Assembly (NCBI RefSeq): GCF_025642785.1
Contig: NZ_JANZKU010000003.1
Location: 213,868 to 277,867, forward strand
Source of the DNA: Pseudomonas sp. RIT-PI-AD
Lineage (GTDB): Bacteria > Pseudomonadota > Gammaproteobacteria > Pseudomonadales > Pseudomonadaceae
Direction of reading: 5' to 3'
DNA length: 64,000 nt
Positions within the stretch are counted from its first letter, which is position 1. Each line of letters begins with the position of its first letter. Below, piece after piece: positions 42,557 through 54,711 of this stretch. A program made the position numbers and the translations under genes. The notes under the pieces were generated by a model that saw only the letters and a list, made by a program, of their open reading frames with translations, had not been told where the DNA came from and did no database searches.

Positions 42557-43450
42557 TTAACCTTCACCGTTCGCAGGGCCCGGGCCGTTCTTGCGACCTT
42601 GGCGTCCACGAAAATCAATCAGGCTGTCGACAATGGCCAACACCACCAGTAACGGATAGATCAGCTGCATGAACAACAGCAGCGTCACGTAAAGCCCCAC
42701 CAGCCAGAAACGGCCCAGTCGTCCTTCGGCCACCAGGCCATGCAGCATGGCCAACCCGGCGAACGCCAGCGGTACGCTGCACAGCGGCGTCAGCATGGCC
42801 AGTTGCAGGCCCAGGTTGGGCCCCACCAGCATGCCGGCGAGCAAGCCCAGCGCCATCGCCGGCGACAGTCGCAACGCGCGAAACTCGCGCCCGAAACCAC
42901 CGGGGTTGTACAACGCCGCCTGCCAGTACCGCGCCAGAATCAGCGCCAGCACGCTGGCGACCTGCAGCAACGCGGCCAGCAGCCCGGTCAGCACCGGTGC
43001 CACCATGGACGCCAGGCGAGCCTGTTCGTCCCCCGACAACTGCTGGTGAACCCCCTGCAGCATCTGCGGCAGCAGCTTGCGCAACTCCACCGACAGTGCC
43101 TCGATGGGTCCGCCGAACACCGCGCCCAACGCCACGCCGTATACCAGCCCCAGGGCCACGCTGATCAACAGCACGCGTGCCCAGGACTGGCCCGAGCGCA
43201 AAATCAGCGCCAGGCCCAGCGCACCCATCAATACCAGCAGGGTGCGCGGTTCGCCGAAGTACCACCAGGCGAGCGCCGGAAGCAACGCCCAGGCGACGAT
43301 GCCCAGGGCATCGCCGAGGCCCCGCCGCAGTAGCACCAGGCAGCCCGCAGCGGCACTCAGCCAGAACAACAAGGGCAGCGCCGCGGCGCCCGCCACGACC
43401 AGGGTGGCCTGCATGCGGCCGCGCATGATGAAATCAGCCAAGGCGCGCAT
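42557..43450 (-). CDS. DUF2232-like membrane protein between rpsR and rplI
   Basis: A 297-aa integral membrane protein with about eight hydrophobic segments. It starts MRALADFIMRGRMQATLVVA; the last block (GLYVTLLLFMQLIYPLLVVL, AIVDSLIDFRGRQGRKNG) is typical of the YybS/DUF2232 proteins often found beside rplI. P. aeruginosa has an ortholog in the same place (PA4933 from memory). The function is unknown. It is embedded in the ribosomal operon, 21 bp before rplI. Confidence 0.85.
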   Translation of the reverse strand: MRALADFIMRGRMQATLVVAGAAALPLLFWLSAAAGCLVLLRRGLGDALGIVAWALLPALAWWYFGEPRTLLVLMGALGLALILRSGQSWARVLLISVALGLVYGVALGAVFGGPIEALSVELRKLLPQMLQGVHQQLSGDEQARLASMVAPVLTGLLAALLQVASVLALILARYWQAALYNPGGFGREFRALRLSPAMALGLLAGMLVGPNLGLQLAMLTPLCSVPLAFAGLAMLHGLVAEGRLGRFWLVGLYVTLLLFMQLIYPLLVVLAIVDSLIDFRGRQGRKNGPGPANGEG

Positions 43451-43485
43451 GCGTTCTATCCATTACCTCTGTCGACGACCTGGAC

Positions 43486-43716
43486 TCAACGGCCGTGGCT
43501 GTCGGTGTAGGGCAGCAGGGCCAGGTAGCGGGCGCGTTTGATCGCGACGGCCAGTTGGCGCTGATACTTGGCTTTGGTCCCGGTGATACGGCTAGGAACG
43601 ATCTTGCCGGTTTCGGAAATGTAGGCTTTCAGGGTGTTGAGATCTTTGAAATCGATCTCTTTCACGCCTTCGGCGGTGAAGCGGCAGAACTTACGACGAC
43701 GGAAGAAACGTGCCAT
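43486..43716 (-). CDS. rpsR: 30S ribosomal protein S18
   Basis: A 76-aa basic protein with [20 protein letters not shown] and [20 protein letters not shown], the S18 signature. It binds 16S rRNA with S6, encoded just upstream. Expected length. The gap to rpsF is 28 bp. Confidence 0.98.
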   Translation of the reverse strand: MARFFRRRKFCRFTAEGVKEIDFKDLNTLKAYISETGKIVPSRITGTKAKYQRQLAVAIKRARYLALLPYTDSHGR

Positions 43717-43744
43717 GTCAGTGGCTCCTCAATAGATCCGGGAA

Positions 43745-44161
43745 TTACTCGTCAGCGTTTTCGCTGCTGTCGCTGTCGTCGCCTTCGGCGCCGTCCGCGG
43801 TTTCAGGGCGATCACGACGCTCACGGCGCTCGTTGCGGTTTTCCTCGGCCTTGAGCATCTCCGACTGACCGGTGACGGCTTCGTCGCGACGGATGACCAG
43901 GTTACGGATCACGGCATCGTTGTAGCGGAAGTTGTCTTCCAGCTCGGCCAGGGCTTTGCCGCTGCACTCGACGTTCAGCATCACGTAGTGAGCCTTGTGA
44001 ACGTTGTTGATGGCGTAGGCCAGTTGGCGACGGCCCCAGTCTTCCAGGCGATGGATCTTGCCGCCGTCTTCCTCGATGAGCTTGGTGTAGCGCTCGACCA
44101 TGCCGCCGACCTGCTCGCTCTGGTCCGGGTGGACCAGGAAGATGATTTCGTAATGACGCAT
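43745..44161 (-). CDS. rpsF: 30S ribosomal protein S6
   Basis: A 138-aa protein starting [40 protein letters not shown] is the family motif. The C-terminal tail is acidic (about 30 residues, many Glu/Asp) and resembles the part that RimK extends with glutamate. It is the first gene of the operon; S6:S18 may repress it through the leader hairpin. Confidence 0.98.
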   Translation of the reverse strand: MRHYEIIFLVHPDQSEQVGGMVERYTKLIEEDGGKIHRLEDWGRRQLAYAINNVHKAHYVMLNVECSGKALAELEDNFRYNDAVIRNLVIRRDEAVTGQSEMLKAEENRNERRERRDRPETADGAEGDDSDSSENADE

Positions 44162-44182
44162 GAATGCTCCTTACGGGTTGTA

Positions 44183-44206
44183 GCCTGCCGACGAACGCGG
44201 TCAGGC
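44183..44206 (-). promoter_or_regulatory. rpsF leader hairpin, possible S6:S18 binding site
   Basis: In the rpsF 5' leader, GCCTG (44202-44206, minus strand) pairs with CAGGC (44183-44187); CCG and CGG triplets lie inside the loop. It ends about 20 bases before the start codon. Widespread rpsF leaders bind the S6:S18 complex at a stem with an exposed CCG. The resemblance is only partial. Confidence 0.35.
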
Positions 44207-44355
44207 AAGGAGTGAATGTTTCGGGGTGTCTTGCCGGAGCGAGGGCGCGCAAGCGCCTGCCCGGACGGCAAGGCGCGACATTCTAGAGAAGGCCTCCGGC
44301 ACACGCAAGGCGAAGTGGCGATTATTTGAACAATCCGGATCGAAGGCGGCGGGGC

Positions 44356-45108
44356 TCAACCCGTCCTTTTCGCCTGCCGTTGCCGCAAGGCTTCGAACAG
44401 GCACACGCCGGTCGCCACCGATACGTTGAGGCTGCTGACGCTGCCCGCCATCGGCAGCTTGACCAGGTAATCGCAATGTTCGCGGGTGAGCCGCCGCATG
44501 CCCTTGCCCTCGGCCCCCATGACCAGCACGGTGGGGCCGGTCATGTCCTGGCGGTACAGCTCCTGTTCGGCCTCGCCGGCGGTGCCGACGACCCAGAGCC
44601 CGCGCTGGCGGAGCTTCTCCAGGCTGCGCGCCAGGTTGGTCACCGCCACCAGCGGGATCACCTCCGCCGCACCGCAGGCGACTTTGCGCACGGTGGCGTT
44701 GAGGGTGGCCGACTTGTCCTTCGGCACGATCACCGCCAGGGCACCGGCGGCATCGGCGGTGCGCAGGCAGGCGCCGAGGTTATGCGGATCGGTCACGCCG
44801 TCCAGCACCAGCAGCAGCGGCGGCCCTTCGGCACGGTCGAGCAACTCCTCGAGCATGGCCTCGCCCCAGACCTGGCTGGGGCTGACCTCGGCGACCACGC
44901 CCTGGTGGACGCCCTCGACCCAGGCATCCATTTCCCGACGCTCGCATTGACCGACCGCCACGCGCCCCTGGCCCGCCAGCTCGAGCAGGACCTTTACGCG
45001 GGGATCGTCGCGTCCCTCGGCCAGCCAGACCTGCTTGACCCGCTTCGGGTGGTGACGCAACAGCGCTTCCACGGCATGCACGCCGTAGATCTTTTCCAAC
45101 TGACTCAT
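44356..45108 (-). CDS. rlmB: 23S rRNA (Gm2251) 2'-O-methyltransferase RlmB
   Basis: A 250-aa SPOUT-class methyltransferase. The N-terminal substrate-binding domain is MSQLEKIYGVHAVEALLRHH. The knot region includes DPHNLGACLRTADAAGALAV, VMGAEGKGMRRLTREHCDYL, and LPMAGSVSSLNVSVATGVCL (SAM-binding). It methylates G2251 in the peptidyl transferase P loop in E. coli. Its start overlaps the rnr stop as ATGA (45105-45108), so it is translated together with RNase R. Confidence 0.96.
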   Translation of the reverse strand: MSQLEKIYGVHAVEALLRHHPKRVKQVWLAEGRDDPRVKVLLELAGQGRVAVGQCERREMDAWVEGVHQGVVAEVSPSQVWGEAMLEELLDRAEGPPLLLVLDGVTDPHNLGACLRTADAAGALAVIVPKDKSATLNATVRKVACGAAEVIPLVAVTNLARSLEKLRQRGLWVVGTAGEAEQELYRQDMTGPTVLVMGAEGKGMRRLTREHCDYLVKLPMAGSVSSLNVSVATGVCLFEALRQRQAKRTG

Positions 45109-47831
45109 GACGTGGCCTTGGGCTTACCGGGAGCGGAAGGACCCGCGGCTTTGGGCTTGGACGGCCCCTTGCGGTGCCGGGGCTTGCCGGGCTTGGCGTC
45201 GGCCCCGGCAGCAGGCGCGGCATTCGAGCCCTTCGCCTTCTTCGCGGCGGGCTTGCCGGCTTTCGCGGTGGACTTGGACTTTTTCCCGGCGGCGCCTTTG
45301 GAGGCCTCGGAAAGCAGCGCCTGCTTGACCGCCCGGCTCTTGCGCACGTCGGTATTGCCGAGCATTTCCTCGGCCTGGGCAAGGATTTCCGGGGCAACGG
45401 CGGGCAGGGCCTGGACCTTGCCCGCTTTCGAACGCCGGGGCATCACCGCCGCCTGGGGTTCGGCCGTCGACGCGACGGGTGCGGTCACGGCGGGCGTCGG
45501 TTCGCCACGGCCACGTTTCCTGGCGGGACGGGCATCGCGCGAAGCCTTCGGCGTATCGGCCGAGCCGCGCTTCTTGCGGCCGACCGGTGCGTTGAGCACG
45601 GTTTCGGCCAGTTCGAAATCGATCTTGCGCTCGTCCAGGTCGACCCGGGCGACCCGCACTTCCACGGTGTCGCCGAGGCGGAAACTACGCCCGCTACGCT
45701 CGCCGGACAGGCGATGGTGGATCGGATCGAAGTGGTAATAGTCGCCGGGTAGCGCGGTGACGTGCACCAATCCTTCGATGTAGATATCGGTCAGCTCGAC
45801 GAACAGGCCGAAGCCGGTCACCGCCGAAATCACCCCGGGGAAGGTCTCGCCGACCCGCTCGCGCATGTACTCGCACTTCAGCCAGTTGGTGACGTCGCGG
45901 GTCGCCTCGTCGGCGCGGCGCTCGGTCATCGACGACTGCTCGCCGAGCTGCGCCAGGGCAGCTTCGTCATAGGGATAGATCCGCGCTTTCGGCATGCTGC
46001 TGGCACCGACGCGCTGCACGTGCTCGCTGGCCACCTTCGAGCGGATCACGCTGCGGATCGCCCGATGGGTCAGCAGGTCCGGATAGCGGCGGATCGGTGA
46101 AGTGAAATGGGTGTAGGCCTCGTAATTCAGGCCGAAATGCCCTTGGTTGTCGGGGCTGTACACCGCTTGGCTCAGGGAGCGCAGCATCACGGTCTGGATG
46201 AGGTGGTAGTCCGGACGCTCGCGAATGGTCTGCAGCAGCGCCTGGTAATCGCTTGGCGTGGGTTCGCCCTTGCCGCGGTTGAGGGTCAGCCCCAGTTCGC
46301 CGAGGAACAGCCGCAGCTTCTCCAGACGTTCCGCCGGCGGGCCGTCGTGCACCCGATAGAGCGCTGGAATGGCGTGTTTCTCGAGGAACCGCGCGGTGGC
46401 CACGTTGGCGCAGAGCATGCATTCCTCGATCAGCTTGTGCGCGTCGTTGCGTTGCGTCGGGCGAATCTCGGCGATCTTGCGATCGGCGCTGAAGACGATG
46501 CGCGTCTCCTGGGTCTCGAAATCGATGGCGCCGCGCACGTGGCGCGCGCCCAGCAGGACCTGGTAAAGCTTGTAGAGCTGTTGCAGGTGCGGCACCAGAT
46601 GCGGCAACTGCTCGGCCAACTGGCGACCCTCGGCCGAGTCCGGGGTCTCGAGCAACTGGCTGACCTTGGTATAGGTCAACCGCGCGTGGGAATGGATCAC
46701 CGCTTCGTAGAACTGGTAACCGGTCATCTTGCCGGTCCGCGACAGGGTCATCTCGCAGACCATGGCCAGGCGATCGGTCAGCGGATTCAGCGAACAAAGG
46801 CCGTTGGACAACACCTCCGGCAGCATCGGGATGACCTTCTCGGGGAAGTACACCGAGTTGCCGCGCTTGCTCGCCTCGGCATCCAGCGCCGAGCCGACCT
46901 TCACATAGTGCGAAACGTCGGCGATGGCCACGAACAACCGCCAGCCGCCGCCTTTGCGCGCCTCGGCGTAGACCGCATCGTCGAAGTCGCGGGCATCCTC
47001 GCCATCGATGGTGACCAGCGGCAGGCTCCGCAGGTCGACGCGTTTTTCCTTGTCCTTCTCAGCCACCTCGGGCTTGAGCTTGGCCGCTTCCTTGACCACC
47101 GCATCCGGCCACTCGTGGGGAATGTCGTAGCTGCGCAGGGCGACCTCGATCTCCATGCCGGGCGCCATGTAGTCGCCCAACACCTGTTCCACCTCGCCCT
47201 GGGCCTGGCGGAACCCGCTCGGCCATTGGTCGATGCGCACCTGGACGAACTGTCCGTGCTGCGCCGCGCCCTGCTTGCCCTGGGGGATCAGCACCTCCTG
47301 CTGGATCTTCGGATTATCGGCCACGACCCGTGCGATGCCGCTCTCCTCGAAGAAGCGCCCGACCAGGTGCTCATGGGCACGGGACACCACTTCCACCAGC
47401 GCACCCTCGCGGCGTCCACGGCGGTCGAGGCCGGAAACGCGCGCCAGGGCACGGTCGCCGTCGAACACCAGGCGCATCTGCGCGGGGCTGAGGAACAGGT
47501 CATCGCTGCCATCGTCGGGAATCAGGAAACCGAACCCGTCGCGATGACCGCTGATGCGGCCGCAGATCAGGTCCAGCTTGTCCACCGGGGCATAGGTGCC
47601 GCGGCGGGTATAGATCAGTTGAGCGTCGCGCTCCATGGCTCGCAAGCGTCGGCGCAGCGCTTCGAGCTGCTCCTCGCTGGTCAGGCCAAACTCTTCGATC
47701 AGTTGTTCGCGATTGGCCGGCGCGCCCCGCTCGGCGAGGTGCTGCAGGATGAGTTCGCGGCTGGGAATGGGATTTTCGTATTTTTCCGCCTCGCGGGCGG
47801 CCTCGGGGTCGAGGGTTTTCCAATCGGCCAT
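45105..47831 (-). CDS. rnr: Ribonuclease R
   Basis: A 908-aa exoribonuclease that degrades structured RNA 3' to 5'. Order of domains: N-terminal HTH_12 (LAERGAPANREQLIEEFGLT), cold-shock domains, the RNB catalytic domain (TIDGEDARDFDDAVYAE with the metal-binding aspartates, near residue 280), S1 domain (VISAVTGFGLFVELTDIYIE), and a very long lysine/alanine-rich C-terminal tail (about residues 735-908). The tail is longer than in E. coli RNase R (813 aa). The ATG is at 47829-47831. rlmB is coupled downstream. Confidence 0.97.
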   Translation of the reverse strand: MADWKTLDPEAAREAEKYENPIPSRELILQHLAERGAPANREQLIEEFGLTSEEQLEALRRRLRAMERDAQLIYTRRGTYAPVDKLDLICGRISGHRDGFGFLIPDDGSDDLFLSPAQMRLVFDGDRALARVSGLDRRGRREGALVEVVSRAHEHLVGRFFEESGIARVVADNPKIQQEVLIPQGKQGAAQHGQFVQVRIDQWPSGFRQAQGEVEQVLGDYMAPGMEIEVALRSYDIPHEWPDAVVKEAAKLKPEVAEKDKEKRVDLRSLPLVTIDGEDARDFDDAVYAEARKGGGWRLFVAIADVSHYVKVGSALDAEASKRGNSVYFPEKVIPMLPEVLSNGLCSLNPLTDRLAMVCEMTLSRTGKMTGYQFYEAVIHSHARLTYTKVSQLLETPDSAEGRQLAEQLPHLVPHLQQLYKLYQVLLGARHVRGAIDFETQETRIVFSADRKIAEIRPTQRNDAHKLIEECMLCANVATARFLEKHAIPALYRVHDGPPAERLEKLRLFLGELGLTLNRGKGEPTPSDYQALLQTIRERPDYHLIQTVMLRSLSQAVYSPDNQGHFGLNYEAYTHFTSPIRRYPDLLTHRAIRSVIRSKVASEHVQRVGASSMPKARIYPYDEAALAQLGEQSSMTERRADEATRDVTNWLKCEYMRERVGETFPGVISAVTGFGLFVELTDIYIEGLVHVTALPGDYYHFDPIHHRLSGERSGRSFRLGDTVEVRVARVDLDERKIDFELAETVLNAPVGRKKRGSADTPKASRDARPARKRGRGEPTPAVTAPVASTAEPQAAVMPRRSKAGKVQALPAVAPEILAQAEEMLGNTDVRKSRAVKQALLSEASKGAAGKKSKSTAKAGKPAAKKAKGSNAAPAAGADAKPGKPRHRKGPSKPKAAGPSAPGKPKATS

Positions 47832-47940
47832 CAGAGAGCCTTCACCTTTTCGTCAGTTCATGTGCCATGCGCTTATTAAGCGCGAAAACGCTGCCGCGGT
47901 CAGCTTCGGCGCGCGATTAAAAATTTTTTCACAACAGGGG

Positions 47941-47969
47941 TTTACAACATATGAACCCGTCCGTATAGT
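47941..47969 (+). promoter_or_regulatory. Sigma-70 promoter of tRNA-Leu
   Basis: TTTACA (47941-47946) and TATAGT (47964-47969) with a 17-base spacer. The start would be near 47976, about 58 bases before the mature tRNA. This is the strongest vegetative-type promoter visible in the window. Confidence 0.8.
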
Positions 47970-48033
47970 GCGCCACCACAACGACGGCAAACGTTGTTGT
48001 AGTTGAAGAAAGCGAGTGATCGCCGGACTCAAC

Positions 48034-48120
48034 GCCCAGGTGGCGGAATTGGTAGACGCACTAGGTTCAGGTCCTAGCGATGGCAACATCGTGGAAGTTC
48101 GAGTCTTCTCCTGGGCACCA
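48034..48120 (+). tRNA. tRNA-Leu(CAG)
   Basis: An 87-base class II tRNA including an encoded CCA. The acceptor stem is GCCCAGG with CCTGGGC, discriminator A. The anticodon stem is CTAGG/CCTAG with CAG at 48068-48070. A long variable arm is present (GATGGCAACATC), and the T loop is TTCGAGT. GGTGGCGGAATTGGTAGACG is the common bacterial tRNA-Leu 5' region. Confidence 0.97.
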
Positions 48121-48128
48121 CCTACACA

Positions 48129-48157
48129 GTTCAAGATGCTTCAACAAGCACCTTGAA
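48129..48157. repeat. Inverted repeat after tRNA-Leu
   Basis: GTTCAAGATGCTT (from about 48132) and AAGCACCTTGAAC (to about 48156) are near-perfect inverted arms around CAAC. It lies between the tRNA and its terminator and could help 3' processing or be part of an integration site. Confidence 0.5.
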
Positions 48158-48163
48158 CACAGA

Positions 48164-48191
48164 GAAACCGGCCTTAGCGCCGGTTTTTTTG
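48164..48191 (+). terminator. Rho-independent terminator of tRNA-Leu
   Basis: AAACCGGC-CTTAGC-GCCGGTTTTTTT at about 48166-48191: perfect stem and a seven-T tail, 45 bp after the tRNA end. Confidence 0.92.
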
Positions 48192-48538
48192 TGCCTGCAT
48201 GAATCACCATAGACCAGCCTGACTCTTCGTTGCAGTGTATGGCCTGTCGTATCGACGCCAAGTCTCGAGCATTGCCATACAGCCATGCATGAGATGCAGC
48301 AGTAGCAAAGCGCCGCTTTCTTGGCCGATACCGCCCTCGCATCGCTCGAATCCGAAGCCAAATAGACGCGAAATAGGGAGCGTCGCGACTTCGCGCCCGG
48401 AAAATCCGTACTACTCCCCCGCCCCGATTATCTCCTTGCAGACAGCTGAAATGCGTTACGCGAGCGGCTCACGCCCTAATGAAATGCCTATCGCTTAAGG
48501 ACGTCCGCCGTGCCCCGGCCGGTCGCTCCCGACTTTAT
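48192..48538. other. Lower-GC non-coding stretch after tRNA-Leu
   Basis: About 350 bp with visibly lower GC than the surroundings and no believable gene. It lies between a tRNA gene, the usual landing site of islands, and a truncated transporter fragment. I could not find a repeat of the tRNA 3' end inside the window. Confidence 0.5.
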
Positions 48539-48814
48539 TCACTCGATGACCAGCGCCAACAAAACCAAGATGAGCAATGCAACGTAAATGCGTGCATGCA
48601 TTCGATCCGGGATTCTATTCGCGAAGGGCAGAGCGAAACGAACGCCCACCCATGCCCCCAGGGTCAACAAAGCGAAGGCCGGAAGATAGACGTAGCCCAG
48701 GAATCCGTTGGCCAATCCCTCTGACTCGAACCGACCGGTAGCCATGTACATCAGCGACCCCACCAATGCGACGGGTACGCTTAGCGGATTCGCCAGCGCT
48801 GTCGATTGCGCCAT
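48539..48814 (-). pseudogene. TauE/SafE (TSUP) permease, C-terminal fragment
   Basis: 91 residues with STALANPLSVPVALVGSLMY, then LGYVYLPAFALLTLGAWVGV and RIYVALLILVLLALVIE. This is the C-terminal third of a sulfite exporter TauE/SafE-family permease (normally about 250 aa, ending in the same pattern). Upstream on the minus strand a stop codon precedes the ATG and no N-terminal part is present. It is probably non-functional remnant DNA. Confidence 0.72.
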
Positions 48815-48911
48815 GCCCTAGACGCCTTCGATCCGTTCAGTCGCCGGTTAACCAGCCGACCGGTTCAGCTTGAGCTTCCAAAGACCCGGGCGACGTCCCT
48901 CCGCCTTTTCG

Positions 48912-50846
48912 TCAGGCGCGGAACTGTCCCAGGCTGGCTTTCAACTGGGCCGCCAGCTTGTCCAGCACCCTGCCGCTGGCGGCGGTGGCCGCAACCGCCT
49001 CGGCGGCCCGCTGCGCCTCGGCATGGATCACCTCGACACGCCCCCGAACCGCATCGGCGCCCGCCGCCTGGTGGGCGGCCGCCAGGGTGGCGGCGTCTAT
49101 CGCCTCGTGCACTTCGTCCACCGCGGATTGGATCGACTGCTGCAACTGGCGGCTGTCGCGCAGAGCGGCCAAGCCCTCGCCCGCCTGCTGCCCGGCCTGG
49201 CCGATGGCCGCCACGGCCTCTTTCGCTCCACGCTGCAAGGCCCCGATATGCGCCTGGATATCGCCCGTGGACTGCTGGGTCTTGCTGGCCAAGGCTCGCA
49301 CTTCGTCGGCCACCACGGCGAAACCCCGGCCGCTCTCGCCGGCCCGCGCCGCCTCGATGGCCGCGTTGAGGGCCAGCAGGTTGGTCTGTTCGGCGATCCC
49401 GTGGATAACCGTCAGCACCACCTCGATCTGCTCGCTCTGCCGCGCCAGGCGCTCGATCACTGCGGAGCCGGTCTCCACCCGGGTGACCAACTCTTCGATC
49501 AAACCACCGACTCGCGACGCGATGGCCGCGTTGTCGTGGGCCGCCTTGCGGATCGCCGCCACCCGCTCGAGCGCCTCTTGCATGGTGCGGCTTTCCGCCT
49601 GGGCCTCGGCCGCCATCTCCGCCAGGGCCTGCAGGCTCACCGCCACCTCGTCGCGCTGACGCGAGGCGGCCGCTTCGGCGGCCGCGCTGCGGGAAGACAA
49701 CCCGCTGATCTCGGTACCCGTGCGCTCGGCCACCTCGCCGGCTTCGCGGACGATGGGCTGGAGCTTGGCGACGAACCGGTTCACCGCCGAAGCCATTTCG
49801 CCCACTTCGTCGCGGCTGTCAATTTCGACTCGGCGGGTGAGGTCGCCCTCGCCCGCGGCCAGATCGTTGAGCGCGGCGATGAGCAACAGCAGCCGATTGA
49901 CCACTCGACGCCCGAGGACGATCGCCAACGTCAACAGTACGCCCAGGCCCACCACCACCAGGCCAAGCCCGATGCGCCAGCGCAGGTCGGACTCCGCGTC
50001 ATGCACCGCGCCGCGCATCCCCGTGGTCATGCTGGAGGCGGTCTCCTGGGCGGACTTCAGACGCGAGGTCAGGGCCGCCGAACTGTCGGCGGCGGCTCCC
50101 GTCAGACTATCCGCCACCAATTGATCGCTGCTGGCGATGAGCACGCCAAAGCGCTTGTCCAAGGCCGCCAGCTCGCTGTCGATGGAGGCCGTGGAAACCC
50201 CCATGAGCACCTTGCCGATCTCGACGCCATTGGGACTGATGGATGACTCCACGAAAAATACCGAGGGATCGTCTTTCGCCGCATTCAATACTTTATCGAG
50301 CGCCCGCGCGCCCTGCCCTTTCTCCAGCAATGCCTTGATTTGCGCGTTGTCGCGGTTCAGGTAGCGCGTCAGATGCTGGCCCTCGGCGTCGTCGTAGATC
50401 ACGAAGAGCACGTTGGGGTTGCGCTGCGCCCTTCGCGCAAACTCGGACAACGTCGGAATGTCGGCGTCCCACATGGCCCGGGGCGCGACGGCGGCCAGCA
50501 GCAGCGCCAGATCGTTGGCGGAATCCTTGAGGCCTTTTTCCAGGCTCACCCGCATTTGCTGCTGTTCCTGCGAGAGCCGCGCGGTGAGCCCCTTGGTCAA
50601 CCCCTCGCGGGTACGTGTCGAAAGTCCGCCCAGGCTGGAAGACACTTCGTCACCCGCCGCCTTCAACTCGGTCGAAAGGCGTTCGGTGTCGGTGCTGAGG
50701 CGGTTGCTCAGGTCGGCCATCAGGGCTTGGACGGTGCTTTGGGTCAGAGCGAGCACCACCACCACTTGCACCAGAAGCGCGATGCCCAAGGCGATGAACA
50801 CGGGTAGCAGCAGGCGGCTACGGAGCAATGAGAGGACGGCTGACAC
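48912..50846 (-). CDS. Methyl-accepting chemotaxis protein
   Basis: A 644-aa chemoreceptor. A transmembrane helix near residues 12-35, a periplasmic region of about 255 residues with several acidic helices, a second transmembrane helix near 290-312, a HAMP domain, and the cytoplasmic signalling hairpin with the conserved tip [20 protein letters not shown] and [15 protein letters not shown]. The sensor domain ([34 protein letters not shown]) recalls a double/single Cache fold. The GTG at 50844-50846 behind GGAGGA is preferred to a TTG 15 bases upstream that overlaps this Shine-Dalgarno. Confidence 0.92.
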   Translation of the reverse strand: MSAVLSLLRSRLLLPVFIALGIALLVQVVVVLALTQSTVQALMADLSNRLSTDTERLSTELKAAGDEVSSSLGGLSTRTREGLTKGLTARLSQEQQQMRVSLEKGLKDSANDLALLLAAVAPRAMWDADIPTLSEFARRAQRNPNVLFVIYDDAEGQHLTRYLNRDNAQIKALLEKGQGARALDKVLNAAKDDPSVFFVESSISPNGVEIGKVLMGVSTASIDSELAALDKRFGVLIASSDQLVADSLTGAAADSSAALTSRLKSAQETASSMTTGMRGAVHDAESDLRWRIGLGLVVVGLGVLLTLAIVLGRRVVNRLLLLIAALNDLAAGEGDLTRRVEIDSRDEVGEMASAVNRFVAKLQPIVREAGEVAERTGTEISGLSSRSAAAEAAASRQRDEVAVSLQALAEMAAEAQAESRTMQEALERVAAIRKAAHDNAAIASRVGGLIEELVTRVETGSAVIERLARQSEQIEVVLTVIHGIAEQTNLLALNAAIEAARAGESGRGFAVVADEVRALASKTQQSTGDIQAHIGALQRGAKEAVAAIGQAGQQAGEGLAALRDSRQLQQSIQSAVDEVHEAIDAATLAAAHQAAGADAVRGRVEVIHAEAQRAAEAVAATAASGRVLDKLAAQLKASLGQFRA

Positions 50847-50950
50847 GATTGATTCCTCCAACGACCGTCAATTGAAGACGGTGACTTCAAGGGATTTATA
50901 GCTCATAGCAAAGGCCATGCCGCGAAGGAAGACAATTTTCTCTCCAGGAA

Positions 50951-50976
50951 CGAAAACGGGCCGCGATGCGGCCCGT
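50951..50976 (-). terminator. Terminator after purA
   Basis: ACGGGCCGC at 50956-50964 and GCGGCCCGT at 50968-50976 form a stem with a 3-base loop. On the minus strand it is followed by TTTTCG. It lies 16 bp after the purA stop. Confidence 0.85.
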
Positions 50977-50991
50977 TCGTTTCGTTCCCGG

Positions 50992-53528
<2,537 letters not shown>

Positions 53529-53750
53529 TTCGCCATTTCCTTCTCGATCGGGCGGCAAGCCTTCAATGAAGCCGATGCAGGAGCCCCGGCGCATGAACCC
53601 CGAAGCGATCCCCGAATCCAGGTACGCCCGCGAAAGCGCCGGGCGGATAACGCATCGCGCCGGATCGCCAAAGGTCCGAACGAAGCGCTTTCGGCATCGG
53701 CACGGCTGAAAATGCGTTGCCGGACCCTGCCGCGGGATTCCCGCGGGCGT
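53529..53750. other. Intergenic between hflC and hisZ, no gene seen
   Basis: In many gamma-proteobacteria a small DUF2065 (YjeT) membrane protein gene sits between hflC and purA. I see no hydrophobic open frame of that kind here. The stretch contains dyads only (for example CGCGGGATTCCCGCG near 53731). Confidence 0.6.
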
Positions 53751-53775
53751 AAAAAAGCCGGGATTTTTCCCGGCT
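53751..53775 (-). terminator. Terminator of the hflKC transcript
   Basis: AGCCGGGA-TTTT-TCCCGGCT at 53756-53775. On the minus strand it is followed by a T run (53751-53755 plus). A second GC-rich hairpin with 11-base arms (53809-53835) lies directly after the hflC stop but lacks a T run. Confidence 0.85.
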
Positions 53776-53841
53776 GATTCATGATACCACGTTTTCTTTT
53801 TGGGTCACCCCGGCAGGCGACAAGCGCCTGCCGGGAGACAC

Positions 53842-54711
53842 TCAGGGCTTGGCTTTCTGCAGGTAGCGGAAGAACTCGCTGTTAGGATCCAGGACCAGCA
53901 CGTCGCCTTTATTGGAGAAACTTTCACGGTAGGCCCTCAGGCTACGGTAGAAGGCATAGAACTCCTGATCCTCCCCATAGGCCTGGGAATAGATCGCCGC
54001 AGCCTTGGCATCACCGTCGCCGCGTGCTTCCTCGGCCTGGCGATAGGCGTCCGCCAGGAGCACCCGGCGCTGACGATCCGCATCCGCACGAATGCCCTCG
54101 GCCAGTTCACTACCCTTGGCCCGGTGCTCGCGCGCCTCACGCTCGCGCTCGGTGCTCATCCGCTCGAACACGCTGCGGTTGACTTCCTTGGGCAGGTCGA
54201 TGGCCTTGACGCGGACATCCATCACCTCAATGCCCAGCTCCTTGCCCGCCATGCGATTCAGCGATGCGGTGATGTCGCCCATCAGGGCATCGCGCTCACC
54301 GGATACCACCTCATGCAAAGTGCGCTTGCCGAACTGGTCGCGCAGACCCGCCTCCAGACGCCGGGACAAACGCTCGTCGGCGATCTGCTTCATGCCGGAA
54401 GTGGCGGTGTAGAACCGCTCGGCGTCGAGCACGCGCCATTTGGCGAAGGCGTCGACCATGACGGCCTTCTTCTCCAGGGTGAGGAAGCGCTCGGTGGGCG
54501 AATCCAGGGTCAGCAGACGCGCGTCGAACTTGCGCACCTGGTTGACGTACGGAATCTTCACATGCAGGCCCGGGGGAACGTCGGCTTCGACGATCCGACC
54601 GAAGCGCAGCATCACCGCCTTCTCGGTCTGCAGGACGATATAGAAACTGTTCCATGCCACCAGCGCGACGACCACGCCGAAGATCAGGGCGATCAGCGAT
54701 TTATTGCTCAT
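53842..54711 (-). CDS. hflC: HflC, FtsH modulator
   Basis: A 289-aa SPFH/band 7 protein anchored by one N-terminal helix (SLIALIFGVVVALVAWNSFY). It forms a periplasmic cage with HflK around FtsH and limits proteolysis. The band-7 region has AVMLRFGRIVEADVPPGLHV and VMDVRVKAIDLPKEVNRSVF. The start and the hflK stop overlap in TGATG (54709-54713). Standard length. Confidence 0.96.
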   Translation of the reverse strand: MSNKSLIALIFGVVVALVAWNSFYIVLQTEKAVMLRFGRIVEADVPPGLHVKIPYVNQVRKFDARLLTLDSPTERFLTLEKKAVMVDAFAKWRVLDAERFYTATSGMKQIADERLSRRLEAGLRDQFGKRTLHEVVSGERDALMGDITASLNRMAGKELGIEVMDVRVKAIDLPKEVNRSVFERMSTEREREAREHRAKGSELAEGIRADADRQRRVLLADAYRQAEEARGDGDAKAAAIYSQAYGEDQEFYAFYRSLRAYRESFSNKGDVLVLDPNSEFFRYLQKAKP

